Source: DASUPK01 sp963833375
GTDB lineage: Bacteria > Actinomycetota > Thermoleophilia > Solirubrobacterales > 70-9
Direction: 5' to 3'
Length of the DNA: 64,000 nt
NCBI GenBank assembly: GCA_963833375.1
Contig: CAWHXR010000001.1
Span: forward strand, 868,001-932,000
Part shown: positions 55,714 to 62,534 of the stretch, one piece after another
Layout: each line of letters begins with the position of its first letter
How positions within the stretch are numbered: the stretch's first letter is position 1
Notes under the pieces: generated by a model
What the model saw: only the letters and a program-made list of their open reading frames with translations
Told to the model about the DNA's origin: nothing
Database searches by the model: none
Program-made: the position numbers and the translations under genes

Positions 55714-56482
55714 ATTAAGCGTCGTCTGCCGGAACTGCGGCGAGGAGGTCAGCCCCTACGTCACCGAGTGCCCGTACTGCGGCACCAGGCTGCGCAAGCG
55801 GGCGCCGAAGCTGGAGTTGCGGGGCGACGAGATCACGCCGCGGGAGTCCCGCCGCACGCGGCGGCGCCTGGCACGGGCCCAGCGGGCGGAACGCCTCAGC
55901 GAACGGCCCTACGCGGTGATCGCCGCGATCGTGATCCCGGCGCTGCTCCTGTTGGTGCGCGTCGCCAGCCCGAGCCTCAACACCTACGACCTCGGTGGGC
56001 TGGTCGGTCCGGTGGGGAGCGACTGGTGGCGCTACCTGGCTGCCCCGTACATCTACCCCGACGTCGGCTACCTCTTCGTCGCCTCGGTCGGGATCGCGAT
56101 CTTCGGCATCCCGGTGGAGCAGCGCCTCGGCACCATCCCGACCGTCGTCCTGATCGTCGCCTGCGGCTCACTCGGCATGCTCGCGGCGGATGGGATCGAG
56201 ACCGCCTTCCGCAGCGGCAACGACGTGCTCTACGCCTCTGGCGGCAACGGGATCGCGCTCGGCCTTCTGGGCGCCTGGGCCGTGATGCGCGCCGTCGAGG
56301 TGCGCTCCCAGCCGCACGAGGACGTCGAGGTGATCGGGGCCGCGGTCGCGGCGGCGGTTCTGATCATGTTGCCCATCGTCGATGACTTCGCGAACGTCTT
56401 CGCCGGGCTGGCCGGCGCTCTCGTCGGGGCGGCCTGCGGGCTCTTCGCAGCCTACGCCCGCCGCGAGAGGCACACCGGCTAG
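55700..56482 (+). CDS. Zinc-ribbon rhomboid-like membrane protein lacking the catalytic dyad
   Basis: The 260-residue protein has an N-terminal zinc ribbon (C10, C13, C24, C27 in VVCRNCGEE and ECPYCGTR), a basic linker (RRTRRRLARAQRAERL), and a six-helix rhomboid domain. The family landmarks are SDWWRYLAAPYIYPDVGYLF (loop 1), FGIPVEQRLG, and the TM4 turn SGGNGIALGLLGAWAV. In active rhomboids the turn is GxSG with the nucleophile Ser; here Asn183 takes that place. The His of TM6 is also missing (DDFANVFAGLAGALVG). It is therefore a pseudoprotease, probably a membrane-protein binding or chaperone-like factor. The GTG start overlaps the HxlR gene. Confidence 0.82.
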   Translation: MNSPELSVVCRNCGEEVSPYVTECPYCGTRLRKRAPKLELRGDEITPRESRRTRRRLARAQRAERLSERPYAVIAAIVIPALLLLVRVASPSLNTYDLGGLVGPVGSDWWRYLAAPYIYPDVGYLFVASVGIAIFGIPVEQRLGTIPTVVLIVACGSLGMLAADGIETAFRSGNDVLYASGGNGIALGLLGAWAVMRAVEVRSQPHEDVEVIGAAVAAAVLIMLPIVDDFANVFAGLAGALVGAACGLFAAYARRERHTG

Positions 56483-56492
56483 GTCGAGCTGG

Positions 56493-57149
56493 TTGGCGCA
56501 GGACAAGTTCATCTCGATCACCCCTGAGCTCCACCGCTACTCGGTGGAGCACAGCTCGTTCCGCGACGGAGTCGTCGCCCAGATCGAGCAGGCGGGCGAG
56601 GACATGGGCGATCTCGCGGCGATGCAGATCGCGGGCGACCAGGCGGCCTTCATGTCCGTGCTCGTCGCGGCGATCGGCGCGCGGCGGGCGCTGGAGGTGG
56701 GCACGTTCCTGGGCTACGGCGCGATCGCGATCGCCCGCGGTCTCCCGGACGACGGGCAGCTGGTGTGCTGCGAGCTGGACGAGGAGTACGCCGGCCGGGC
56801 CCGCGCGCACCTGGCGGAGGCGGGGCTGGAGGGGAAGGTCGAGTTCCGGATCGGCCCGGCGGTCGAGAGCCTGAGGTCGATGGATCGCTCCGAGCAGTTC
56901 GACTTCGCCTTCATCGACGCCGACAAGACCGAGTACATCGACTACTTCGAGGAGACCATGCCGCGGCTGCGTCCCAACGGGCTGATCATGCTGGACAACA
57001 CCCTGCGCGGCGGCACCGTGCTCGAGCCCGGAGACAGCGACGCCGCCAGGGTCACCGCGGAGCTCAACGACCGCCTGGCGAGGGACGAGAGGGTCGACGT
57101 CGCGCTGCTCGGTCTCGCCGACGGGATCACCCTGGTCCGCAAGAAGTAG
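56493..57149 (+). CDS. SAM-dependent O-methyltransferase, family 3 (caffeoyl-CoA type)
   Basis: The 218-residue methyltransferase shows motif I as ARRALEVGTFLGYGAIAIAR, the acidic SAM residue in QLVCCELDEEYAGRARAHLA, and the catalytic metal-binding DADK block in FDFAFIDADKTEYIDYFEET. GLIMLDNTLRGGTVLEPGDS carries the second metal ligand pair (DN). Family-3 O-methyltransferases methylate catechols or other vicinal hydroxyls; the substrate is unknown. The TTG at 56493 gives the family-length N-terminus (AQDKFISITPELHRYSVEHS); no ATG precedes it in a plausible place. It follows the rhomboid-like gene by 10 bases. Confidence 0.88.
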   Translation: MAQDKFISITPELHRYSVEHSSFRDGVVAQIEQAGEDMGDLAAMQIAGDQAAFMSVLVAAIGARRALEVGTFLGYGAIAIARGLPDDGQLVCCELDEEYAGRARAHLAEAGLEGKVEFRIGPAVESLRSMDRSEQFDFAFIDADKTEYIDYFEETMPRLRPNGLIMLDNTLRGGTVLEPGDSDAARVTAELNDRLARDERVDVALLGLADGITLVRKK

Positions 57150-57157
57150 AGCCCGAC

Positions 57158-57928
57158 GTGACGATCCCCGCCGACGGCGCCGCCTGGCTCCAGCTGGTCC
57201 GCTCCTCGATGCCGCCCTTCTGGAGCCTCCTCGCTGAGAGCACCGGGGGCCGGACCTGGGAGAGCGACGGCCTGACGGCCGCGATCGTCCCCGGCTCGCC
57301 GCAGCGCTCGTTCTTCAACTCGGTCCTCTACGACGATCCGGCCTCGCTCGTCGCCTCCATCGACGAGCTCGCCGGGGTCTACGCCGATGCGGGGGTCAAG
57401 GCGTGGACCGTGTGGGTGCCCGAGGCGGACAGGGAGGTCGCCGATGCGCTGGAGGCCGCCGGCCACCAGCTGGATGCGACTCCGCGCGCGATGGCGATGG
57501 CGCTCACCGAGCTCGTCGCGCCCGAGCCGGACCCGGAGCTCGAGATCCGCGAGGAGTCCGACTATGAGCTGGTCTCGAAGCTGAACGAGGTCGCCTATGG
57601 ATTCGCCCCCGGCGAGTTCCCGGCGATGCGGGGCGAGCTGTCCGCGATGCGCACCTACTTCGGCTCCATCGACGGCGAGACCGTCGGCTGCGCCGGCGCC
57701 TTCACGAACGGCAGCGACTGCGAGATCGTCTACGTCGCGGTCCTGCCGGAGGGGCGGGGAAGGGGGATCTCCGGCCGCCTGATGACCCAGGCGCTGGCGG
57801 ACGCGGCGGAGCAGGGTCTCGAGACGACGACCCTGCAGGCCACCAAGCTCGGCTATCCGGTCTACGTGAAGCTCGGCTACGGCGACTACGGCGAGCTGCA
57901 GATGTGGGAGCGCCGCGAGCGGCACTGA
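57158..57928 (+). CDS. GNAT family N-acetyltransferase
   Basis: The 256-residue protein has an N-terminal half without clear family match (about 1-120) and a C-terminal GNAT domain (about 130-250). The acetyl-CoA-binding motif A is CEIVYVAVLPEGRGRGISGR (R/Q-x2-G-x-G/A as RGRGIS) followed by LMTQALADAAEQG. TLQATKLGYPVYVKLGYGDY is the usual motif B end. The acceptor is unknown. GTG start 8 nt after the methyltransferase stop, so the genes form one unit. Confidence 0.85.
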   Translation: MTIPADGAAWLQLVRSSMPPFWSLLAESTGGRTWESDGLTAAIVPGSPQRSFFNSVLYDDPASLVASIDELAGVYADAGVKAWTVWVPEADREVADALEAAGHQLDATPRAMAMALTELVAPEPDPELEIREESDYELVSKLNEVAYGFAPGEFPAMRGELSAMRTYFGSIDGETVGCAGAFTNGSDCEIVYVAVLPEGRGRGISGRLMTQALADAAEQGLETTTLQATKLGYPVYVKLGYGDYGELQMWERRERH

Positions 57929-57934
57929 CGGGGA

Positions 57935-57940
57935 TATCTT
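57935..57940 (+). promoter_or_regulatory. -10 hexamer TATCTT, leaderless start
   Basis: TATCTT is 6 nt before the GTG at 57947, with no Shine-Dalgarno sequence. A separate promoter therefore serves the gene after the GNAT gene. Confidence 0.45.
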
Positions 57941-57946
57941 GCGTCC

Positions 57947-58273
57947 GTGGCGCAGGGCGAGTACAGCGATGAGCAGATCGATGCGGCGGTCGAGGCGATC
58001 TCCGACCCCGAGGTCTTCAAAGAGACGGAGCGTCAGGTGGCCCGCGTCGCTCCCCGGCTCCAGCGGATCCTGGCGGAGGCGCTCGGCGCCGGCGGCTGGT
58101 TCGGCGAGTCGCACGACGCCGAGGTCCTGAAGGCCGCGACCACCCCGGACGAGGCGGCGCGGCTGACCGCCGTCCGCTCCCTGCTCGCCGAGGAGACTCG
58201 CATCGGGATGATGGTCGGCGTCGCTGTAGGGTGGGCGCTCGCCGAGAGGCTGTCCGAGCAAGAGGAGGAGTAG
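57947..58273 (+). CDS. Helical protein of unknown function
   Basis: The 108-residue, probably all-helical soluble protein contains YSDEQIDAAVEAISDPEVFK, TERQVARVAPRLQRILAEAL, AAGGWFGESHDAEVLKAATT-like text around residue 50-66, and a weakly hydrophobic C-terminal helix GMMVGVAVGWALAERLSEQE. No family recognised. The GTG start follows TATCTT by 6 nt. The Glu-rich 3' end (GAGGAGGAG) doubles as the ribosome binding site of the dienelactone hydrolase gene 5 bases downstream. Confidence 0.65.
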   Translation: MAQGEYSDEQIDAAVEAISDPEVFKETERQVARVAPRLQRILAEALGAGGWFGESHDAEVLKAATTPDEAARLTAVRSLLAEETRIGMMVGVAVGWALAERLSEQEEE

Positions 58274-58278
58274 ATCGA

Positions 58279-58956
58279 ATGCCAGACGTCGAATTCGAGG
58301 CCAACGGAGGTACAGCGAAGGGCTACCTGGCAGAGCCCGAGGGCGAGGGTCCTGGACTAGTGATGCTGGGCGAGTGGTGGGGACTCGACGACAACACCCG
58401 CTCGATCGTCGACAGGTTCGCCAGGGAGGGCTTCGTCACGCTCGCGCCCGACCTCTACGGCGGCAACACCACCGAGGAGCCCGACGAGGCTCAGAAGCAG
58501 CTGATGGCGATGAACATGGAGGAGGCCGAGAAGGAGATGAGGGGGGCGGTCAAGTACGTCCTCGATCACCCGAAGTGCAACGGCCAGGTCGGCTCGGTGG
58601 GCTTCTGCGCGGGCGGCGGTCTGTCCGTCTGGGCGGCGGCCTCCAATCCGCAGATCGGCGCAGCGGTCACCTACTACTACGTGATGCCGCACGGCAAGCC
58701 CGACTTCTCGAACATCAAGGCGCCGGTGCTGGGCCATTTCGGCACCAGCGACGACTTCATCTCGGAGGACGACGCCAAGGCGCTGGAGCAGGAGCTGCAG
58801 GCGGCCGGGGTGGACGCGGCCTTCGAGTACTACGAGGGGGCCGGACACGCCTTCGCCAACGACCACAACCGCCTCGGCACTTACGACCAGGGCCACGCGG
58901 CCAAGGCGTGGGAGCGAACGACGAGCTTTCTCAAGCAGCACTTGGGCAAGGGCTAG
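58279..58956 (+). CDS. Dienelactone hydrolase family protein
   Basis: The 225-residue alpha/beta hydrolase is of the DLH family. The catalytic triad is visible as Cys in SVGFCAGGGLSVWAA, Asp in GTSDDFISEDDA and His in YYEGAGHAFANDHN. VMLGEWWGLDDNTRSIVDRF carries the Glu that primes the Cys. DLH enzymes open dienelactones in chlorocatechol breakdown, but many paralogues act on other esters or lactones. Start at the ATG behind GAGGAGGAG. A 21-23-bp dispersed repeat follows the stop. Confidence 0.9.
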   Translation: MPDVEFEANGGTAKGYLAEPEGEGPGLVMLGEWWGLDDNTRSIVDRFAREGFVTLAPDLYGGNTTEEPDEAQKQLMAMNMEEAEKEMRGAVKYVLDHPKCNGQVGSVGFCAGGGLSVWAAASNPQIGAAVTYYYVMPHGKPDFSNIKAPVLGHFGTSDDFISEDDAKALEQELQAAGVDAAFEYYEGAGHAFANDHNRLGTYDQGHAAKAWERTTSFLKQHLGKG

Positions 58957-58958
58957 AC

Positions 58959-58979
58959 GGCTTCGCCATCGGTCGCGGT
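58959..58979. repeat. Dispersed intergenic repeat GGCTTCGCC-type, copy 3
   Basis: GGCTTCGCCATC then GGTCGCGGTC lies 3 nt after the hydrolase stop and matches 19590-19612 except for a few changes and one deletion. Confidence 0.45.
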
Positions 58980-59042
58980 CGTGCGCCATCAGCACGCCGC
59001 CGACGCCGCCGAGCAAACTGGCCAGCCAGCCAATCCGTGCGC

Positions 59043-59048
59043 TAGGCT
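59043..59048 (+). promoter_or_regulatory. -10 hexamer TAGGCT for the second R2lox-like gene
   Basis: TAGGCT lies 36 nt before the GTG at 59085; the leader between carries the ribosome binding site GGGAGAGGAG. Confidence 0.35.
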
Positions 59049-59084
59049 GCGACGACAGTCACCGAGGCGGGAGAGGAGATCCAA

Positions 59085-60026
59085 GTGGAGCCAGTTGAGG
59101 CGAAGGACGCGACTGAGACCGGCCCGTCCCGGGCGAAGCGGGAGGACTTCCGCGCGACCTCGGATCCGGCGCTTCAGGAAGGCAATCGAAGCGACGTCAA
59201 GCTCCTCGACTACGCCCAGCTCTACAACCTCTGGGAGCGCCAGCAGTGGGCCACCCAGGACCTCGACTTCACGCAGGACCGGATCGACTGGCACGAGCGC
59301 ATTCCCGAGGAGGAGCGCTTCCAGCGGATGTACGGGCTCTCGAGCTTCTTCATCGGCGAGCAGAAGGTCGCCGACGAGCTCGGACCGATCATGCGCGCCG
59401 CCCCGACCGAGGCGCAGCGGATCTTCCTCTCGACCCAGATCGCGGACGAGGCCCGCCACGTCCGCTTCTTCGACCGCTTCTTCAGCGAGGTCGGCGTGCT
59501 CGAGGGCGCGGAGGAGCTCGCCCAGCGCCTCGAAGCCCTCGACGAGCACCTGAATGACGCCTTCCGGACCCTCTTCGACGACCTGCTCAAGAGCCGGGTG
59601 GACCGGCTCGGACATGAACCCGGTGACCGCGACGCGCTGGTGGAGGCGGTGGCGCTCTACCACATGGTCATCGAGGGGATGCTCGCCTTGACGGGCCAGC
59701 ACTTCATCATCGACTACAACGAGCGGATGGGCACGCTGCCCGGCTTCGTCGAGGGCTTCTCGAACGTCGCCCGCGACGAGCACCGCCACATCGCCTTCGG
59801 CGTCCGGTTCCTCACCGACTCGGTCCAGGAGGACGCCCGCTACCGGGACGTCATCCAGAAGATGCTCGAGCAGGCCATCCCGGTGGCGGACAAGGTGATC
59901 GATCCGCCCTGGGCGGAGGAGGACGATTACGAGATGTTCGGGGTGAGCCGCGAGGAGACCCACGCGTTCGCGGCGCAGTGCCTAACCCGGCGGCTGAAGG
60001 TCATCGGGCTGATGCCCGCCGCCTGA
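59085..60026 (+). CDS. R2lox-like ligand-binding oxidase (ribonucleotide reductase R2 superfamily)
   Basis: The 313-residue ferritin-like protein carries all six metal ligands: E92, E122 and H125 (DEARH), E197, E232 and H235 (DEHRH). V95 (E+3) and Y192 (five before E197) match the Val-Tyr cross-link pair of R2-like ligand-binding oxidases. A classic class I NrdB would need a radical Tyr near the first ligands and an NrdA partner; no nrdA is near. It is a clear paralogue of the first half of the protein at 2119-3405 (same ligand spacing) but lacks the SCP2 domain. GTG start behind GGGAGAGGAG. The 3' end overlaps the convergent ECF gene by 26 bases. Confidence 0.85.
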   Translation: MEPVEAKDATETGPSRAKREDFRATSDPALQEGNRSDVKLLDYAQLYNLWERQQWATQDLDFTQDRIDWHERIPEEERFQRMYGLSSFFIGEQKVADELGPIMRAAPTEAQRIFLSTQIADEARHVRFFDRFFSEVGVLEGAEELAQRLEALDEHLNDAFRTLFDDLLKSRVDRLGHEPGDRDALVEAVALYHMVIEGMLALTGQHFIIDYNERMGTLPGFVEGFSNVARDEHRHIAFGVRFLTDSVQEDARYRDVIQKMLEQAIPVADKVIDPPWAEEDDYEMFGVSREETHAFAAQCLTRRLKVIGLMPAA

Positions 60027-61665
60027 CCTTCTTCTTCGGCGCGGCCTTCTTCTTGGGCGCCGAGTAGGGGAGGGGCGCGACGTTGCCCTGCTCGACCCCA
60101 GTGCTGACCGTGCCGTCGGAGGTGCAGCTGCTGGGGGCTTCGGAATCGGTGACGCCGTCACCGTTGGCGTCGCAGCCCGCCGGCTCCACCCCGGTGGTCA
60201 CCGGGCCGCTCTGCACCGGGGTCTTGGGCTGAGAGTCGCTGTTCGCGACGGCGTTCTTGTGGTGCTTGCGCTTGGTGCCGGCCGCCGTGGTCCCGCCTGT
60301 CTGGGCGCCCGCGGTCGCGGTCGGGTCGGTCTGCTGAGGCGGCACCGTGACGGTGTCGGGCGGCGGCGCCGTGCTCGCCGCGGCTGCCGCCGCGGGAGGG
60401 GCGTCGGCCGGGGTCGCCGCCTGGGTGGGCTGAGGCTTGGCATCCGTCGCGGGCGCCTTGGCGGGCGCCTTGTGATGGTTGACGGCCCGCTCCTTGGTCT
60501 GGGTTTTCGCGGCCGGATGATGGTCGGCGACGTTCTGGATTTCCGCGGCGCCGCCGGCGATGATTGCTGCGGTGGCGAGCCCGGCGGCTGCCTTGGTTCC
60601 GATCGCGGCGGCCGCGCCGCCTGCTGCTGCGACCGCGCCGCTGCCCGCTGCCCCACCGGCTGCGGCTGCTCCGCCGATCGCGGCCGTGCTGCCCGCGGCG
60701 GCTGCACCCGCTCCGGCTGCGCCGGCACCGGCCGCGCCCGCGCCGGCGGCTCCTGCGCCCGCGCCGGCGGCACCGGCTCCTGCGCCCGCGCCGGCGGCCG
60801 CACCGCCGCCACCACCCGCGCCGGCGGCCGCGCCGCCGCCGCCACCGCCGAAGATGCCGCTGAGCTTGGCCAGGAGCGCGCCCTTGAGGACGAGCAGCGG
60901 GCCGGCCGGGAAGATCGCCGCAAGGGCCTTGGTGTCGGAGCGAAGCTGGGAGCGGAACTCGCGGCAGGCATCGCAGCCCTTGAGATGGCGGCGAACGGGG
61001 CCGGAGACCTTGGCCAGCCCCTCGGCGGCCTCGGCGAGCTCGAGCCGCACCTCGTCGCAGGTCAGCTGCCTGGCCTGGCTCGACTCGGCGAGTGCGATCC
61101 GCGCCCGGACCAACAGGGACTTGACGCCCGGCACGGTCGTGTCCATCGCCTGGGCGATCTCCTCGTAGCTCATCGCGTCGATCTCGCGGAGCAACAGCGC
61201 GGACCGCTGGGTCTCGGGGAGCTTGCCGACGTCGGAGAGGAGGTTGCGGAACTCCTCGCGGTTCTGGACCCGCTCATGGGTGGTCACCCCGTTCATGTGG
61301 GGGTGGGTGTCCATCGTGTCCTGGCCGTCCGCGGTGGGCTTGCGCAGGTGGTTCAGGCTGCGGTTGCGCGCGATCCGGTAGAGCCACGGCTTGACCGCGA
61401 TCGGCCGCTCATCGGCGACCATCGCGTTGTAGGCGGCGACGAAGACCTCCTGGAGCACGTCCTCCGCGTCCTCGGTCGAACCGAGCATCTGGCGGCAGAA
61501 GCCCAGCAGCCGCGACTGATAGCGCTCGACCAGGGCGTCGAAGGCGTGCTGATGGCCCCTGCGGGTGAGCGCGACGAGGTTCTCGTCGTCCTGAAAGCGA
61601 AGAAGCGGCGAGCGCCGGGCGAAAAGGCCGCGTCGCTGTGCGTGTGTGAGAGTGGAAGCTTCCAA
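60001..61665 (-). CDS. ECF sigma factor fused to a zinc finger and a long Ala/Gly-rich tail
   Basis: The 554-residue protein has sigma region 2 (about 38-105: AFDALVERYQSRLLGFCRQM, EDVLQEVFVAAYNAMVADER, WLYRIARNRSLNHLR) and sigma region 4 (about 148-200: LPETQRSALLLREIDAMSYE, EIAQAMDTTVPGVKSLLVRA). An anti-sigma-type zinc finger (zf-HC2, about 203-240) follows, with CDEVRL and HLKGCDACREFRSQL. Then comes a ~110-residue Ala/Gly low-complexity stretch, a weak hydrophobic helix, and a Thr/Pro/Ala-rich and Lys-rich end. Carrying its own zinc finger suggests self-contained regulation. The only plausible start is TTG at 61665; an in-frame stop lies just upstream. It converges on the R2lox-like gene with a 26-nt overlap. 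Confidence 0.85.
   Translation of the reverse strand: MEASTLTHAQRRGLFARRSPLLRFQDDENLVALTRRGHQHAFDALVERYQSRLLGFCRQMLGSTEDAEDVLQEVFVAAYNAMVADERPIAVKPWLYRIARNRSLNHLRKPTADGQDTMDTHPHMNGVTTHERVQNREEFRNLLSDVGKLPETQRSALLLREIDAMSYEEIAQAMDTTVPGVKSLLVRARIALAESSQARQLTCDEVRLELAEAAEGLAKVSGPVRRHLKGCDACREFRSQLRSDTKALAAIFPAGPLLVLKGALLAKLSGIFGGGGGGAAAGAGGGGGAAAGAGAGAGAAGAGAGAAGAGAAGAGAAGAGAAAAGSTAAIGGAAAAGGAAGSGAVAAAGGAAAAIGTKAAAGLATAAIIAGGAAEIQNVADHHPAAKTQTKERAVNHHKAPAKAPATDAKPQPTQAATPADAPPAAAAAASTAPPPDTVTVPPQQTDPTATAGAQTGGTTAAGTKRKHHKNAVANSDSQPKTPVQSGPVTTGVEPAGCDANGDGVTDSEAPSSCTSDGTVSTGVEQGNVAPLPYSAPKKKAAPKKKVRRRASAR
60690..60848. repeat. Low-complexity GCC/GGC-rich tandem tract
   Basis: Imperfect repeats of GCGCCGGCGGC and CCTGCGCCCGCG units encode the Ala/Gly-rich segment of the sigma fusion. 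The tract is prone to length change and assembly error. Confidence 0.7.
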
Positions 61666-61946
61666 GGCGGGTGGGGGGGATTAAGAAGCGTCTCTCCTTG
61701 CCCCGTGAACACGGTAGCAGCGAGTCTGTTGCGCTCCCGAAGGCCTTAATGCCCCCGAAATCTGGCCATAAGGCGCGCGATTGGGCCGCAATTTGCGGGA
61801 ATTCTCTCCTCTAGTCACCGTGATTGTCGGCGCCCGCCCTAAGCCCTCTCTAAGTAAGCCGCCTGCGCCTCGGCCGAGTCGGCCGCCCTGACCCTGAGGC
61901 AGCCCACGAAGAGCGCGATCCAGCGGCGACGGTCGGACGGCGGCGC
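61666..61946. other. Intergenic region upstream of the sigma-factor gene
   Basis: No gene is seen. On the minus strand TACCGT followed by a leader with AAGGAGAG lies about 30-50 nt before the TTG start, which may be the promoter region of the sigma gene. AT content is higher than average around 61740-61850 (AATTTGCGGGAATTC). Confidence 0.35.
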
Positions 61947-61952
61947 TAGCCT
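61947..61952 (+). promoter_or_regulatory. -10 hexamer TAGCCT before a 32-codon ORF
   Basis: TAGCCT is 7 nt before the GTG at 61960, the same leaderless spacing as at tatD, glmU and others. Confidence 0.3.
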
Positions 61953-61959
61953 CTCGCAC

Positions 61960-62058
61960 GTGGCCTATCGCCGTGCGACCCAGGAGCTGATCGGGCTCCG
62001 GCTACGCGATCTCTTAGCCAAGGCGCTCGAGGGCCACTCGCTCGCGATCTCGGCCTAG
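61960..62058 (+). CDS. Candidate 32-residue small protein with a TTA codon
   Basis: The GTG at 61960 opens AYRRATQELIGLRLRDLLAK followed by ALEGHSLAISA and TAG. The peptide is an amphipathic helix by pattern. The start spacing after TAGCCT matches leaderless genes in this window. It contains the rare Leu codon TTA and lies 39 bases before the tRNA-Leu that reads TTA. Too short to assign a function; it may be a remnant or chance. Confidence 0.3.
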   Translation: MAYRRATQELIGLRLRDLLAKALEGHSLAISA

Positions 62059-62097
62059 GCCGGACGCGGGGCGGAGGCCTCAGCGCGACCGACACCG

Positions 62098-62183
62098 GCC
62101 GGGGTGGCGCAACTGGTCGACGCAGCGCCCTTAAAAGGCGCGGTCCCCTCGGGGACATGTGGGTTCGAATCCCGCCCCCGGCA
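62098..62183 (+). tRNA. tRNA-Leu (anticodon UAA)
   Basis: The acceptor stem GCCGGGG pairs with CCCCGGC, followed by discriminator A. The D-arm region is GCGCAACTGGTCGACGC. The anticodon stem is GCGCC/GGCGC with loop CTTAAAA, so the anticodon is TAA and it reads UUA. The long variable arm CCCCTCGGGG marks a class II (Leu) tRNA, and the T arm contains GGTTCGAATCC. CCA is not encoded. In streptomycetes the equivalent tRNA (bldA) is regulatory because TTA codons are rare; TTA is also rare here. The 3' end touches the stop codon of the convergent thiamine-binding gene. Confidence 0.95.
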
Positions 62184-62492
62184 CTACTTCTCCTTGAGGC
62201 GCTCCTCGACCGAGCGGACCTTGTCGTCCAGGGTCTGCTCCTTGTCGCGGCGTTCGTCGAGCTTCAGCACCGTGTAGACCCTCGGAAGTCCCAGCTCGAA
62301 GGGCACACGGTGCAGCTCGGCGACGACCGCGAGGATGTCCTCGGTCGAGCCCTCGAGTGAGGTCCCCATCGCGTGCAGCCGGTAGCCGACCTTGTCCTGG
62401 TCGGCGAGCCGGCGCTGGATCTCCGCGATGTACTCGCCGGCGCTGGGATCCGAGCGCCCGAGGCCGATCACGGTGAGGTCGGCGGTCGCCAT
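62184..62492 (-). CDS. MTH1187 family thiamine-binding protein
   Basis: The 102-residue protein matches the MTH1187/YkoF-like COG0011 family: TADLTVIGLGRSDPSAGEYI (first strand and helix), YRLHAMGTSLEGSTEDILAV, and RVYTVLKLDERRDKEQTLDD then KVRSVEERL. These small ferredoxin-fold proteins form oligomers and bind thiamine or related pyrimidines; a role in thiamine salvage or sensing is likely. ATG start. Its stop codon begins on the base right after the tRNA-Leu gene, so the two are read towards each other with no spacer. Confidence 0.88.
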   Translation of the reverse strand: MATADLTVIGLGRSDPSAGEYIAEIQRRLADQDKVGYRLHAMGTSLEGSTEDILAVVAELHRVPFELGLPRVYTVLKLDERRDKEQTLDDKVRSVEERLKEK

Positions 62493-62521
62493 GGCCCTGC
62501 ATCATGCCCCTCCCTGACGGG

Positions 62522-62527
62522 TATGGT
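62522..62527 (+). promoter_or_regulatory. -10 hexamer TATGGT, leaderless start
   Basis: TATGGT is 7 nt before the GTG at 62535. Its ATG (62523) is in frame and could be mistaken for the start. Confidence 0.45.
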
Positions 62528-62534
62528 CGCACTG

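Noticed and set aside
59085..60026. Classical ribonucleotide reductase small subunit NrdB
   Set aside because: The Val-Tyr pair and the absence of a nearby nrdA fit R2-like ligand-binding oxidase better, although NrdB cannot be fully excluded without phylogeny.
60560..61168. Plus-strand Ala/Pro-rich open frames
   Set aside because: They are antisense to the low-complexity tail of the sigma fusion and reflect the GCC repeats only.
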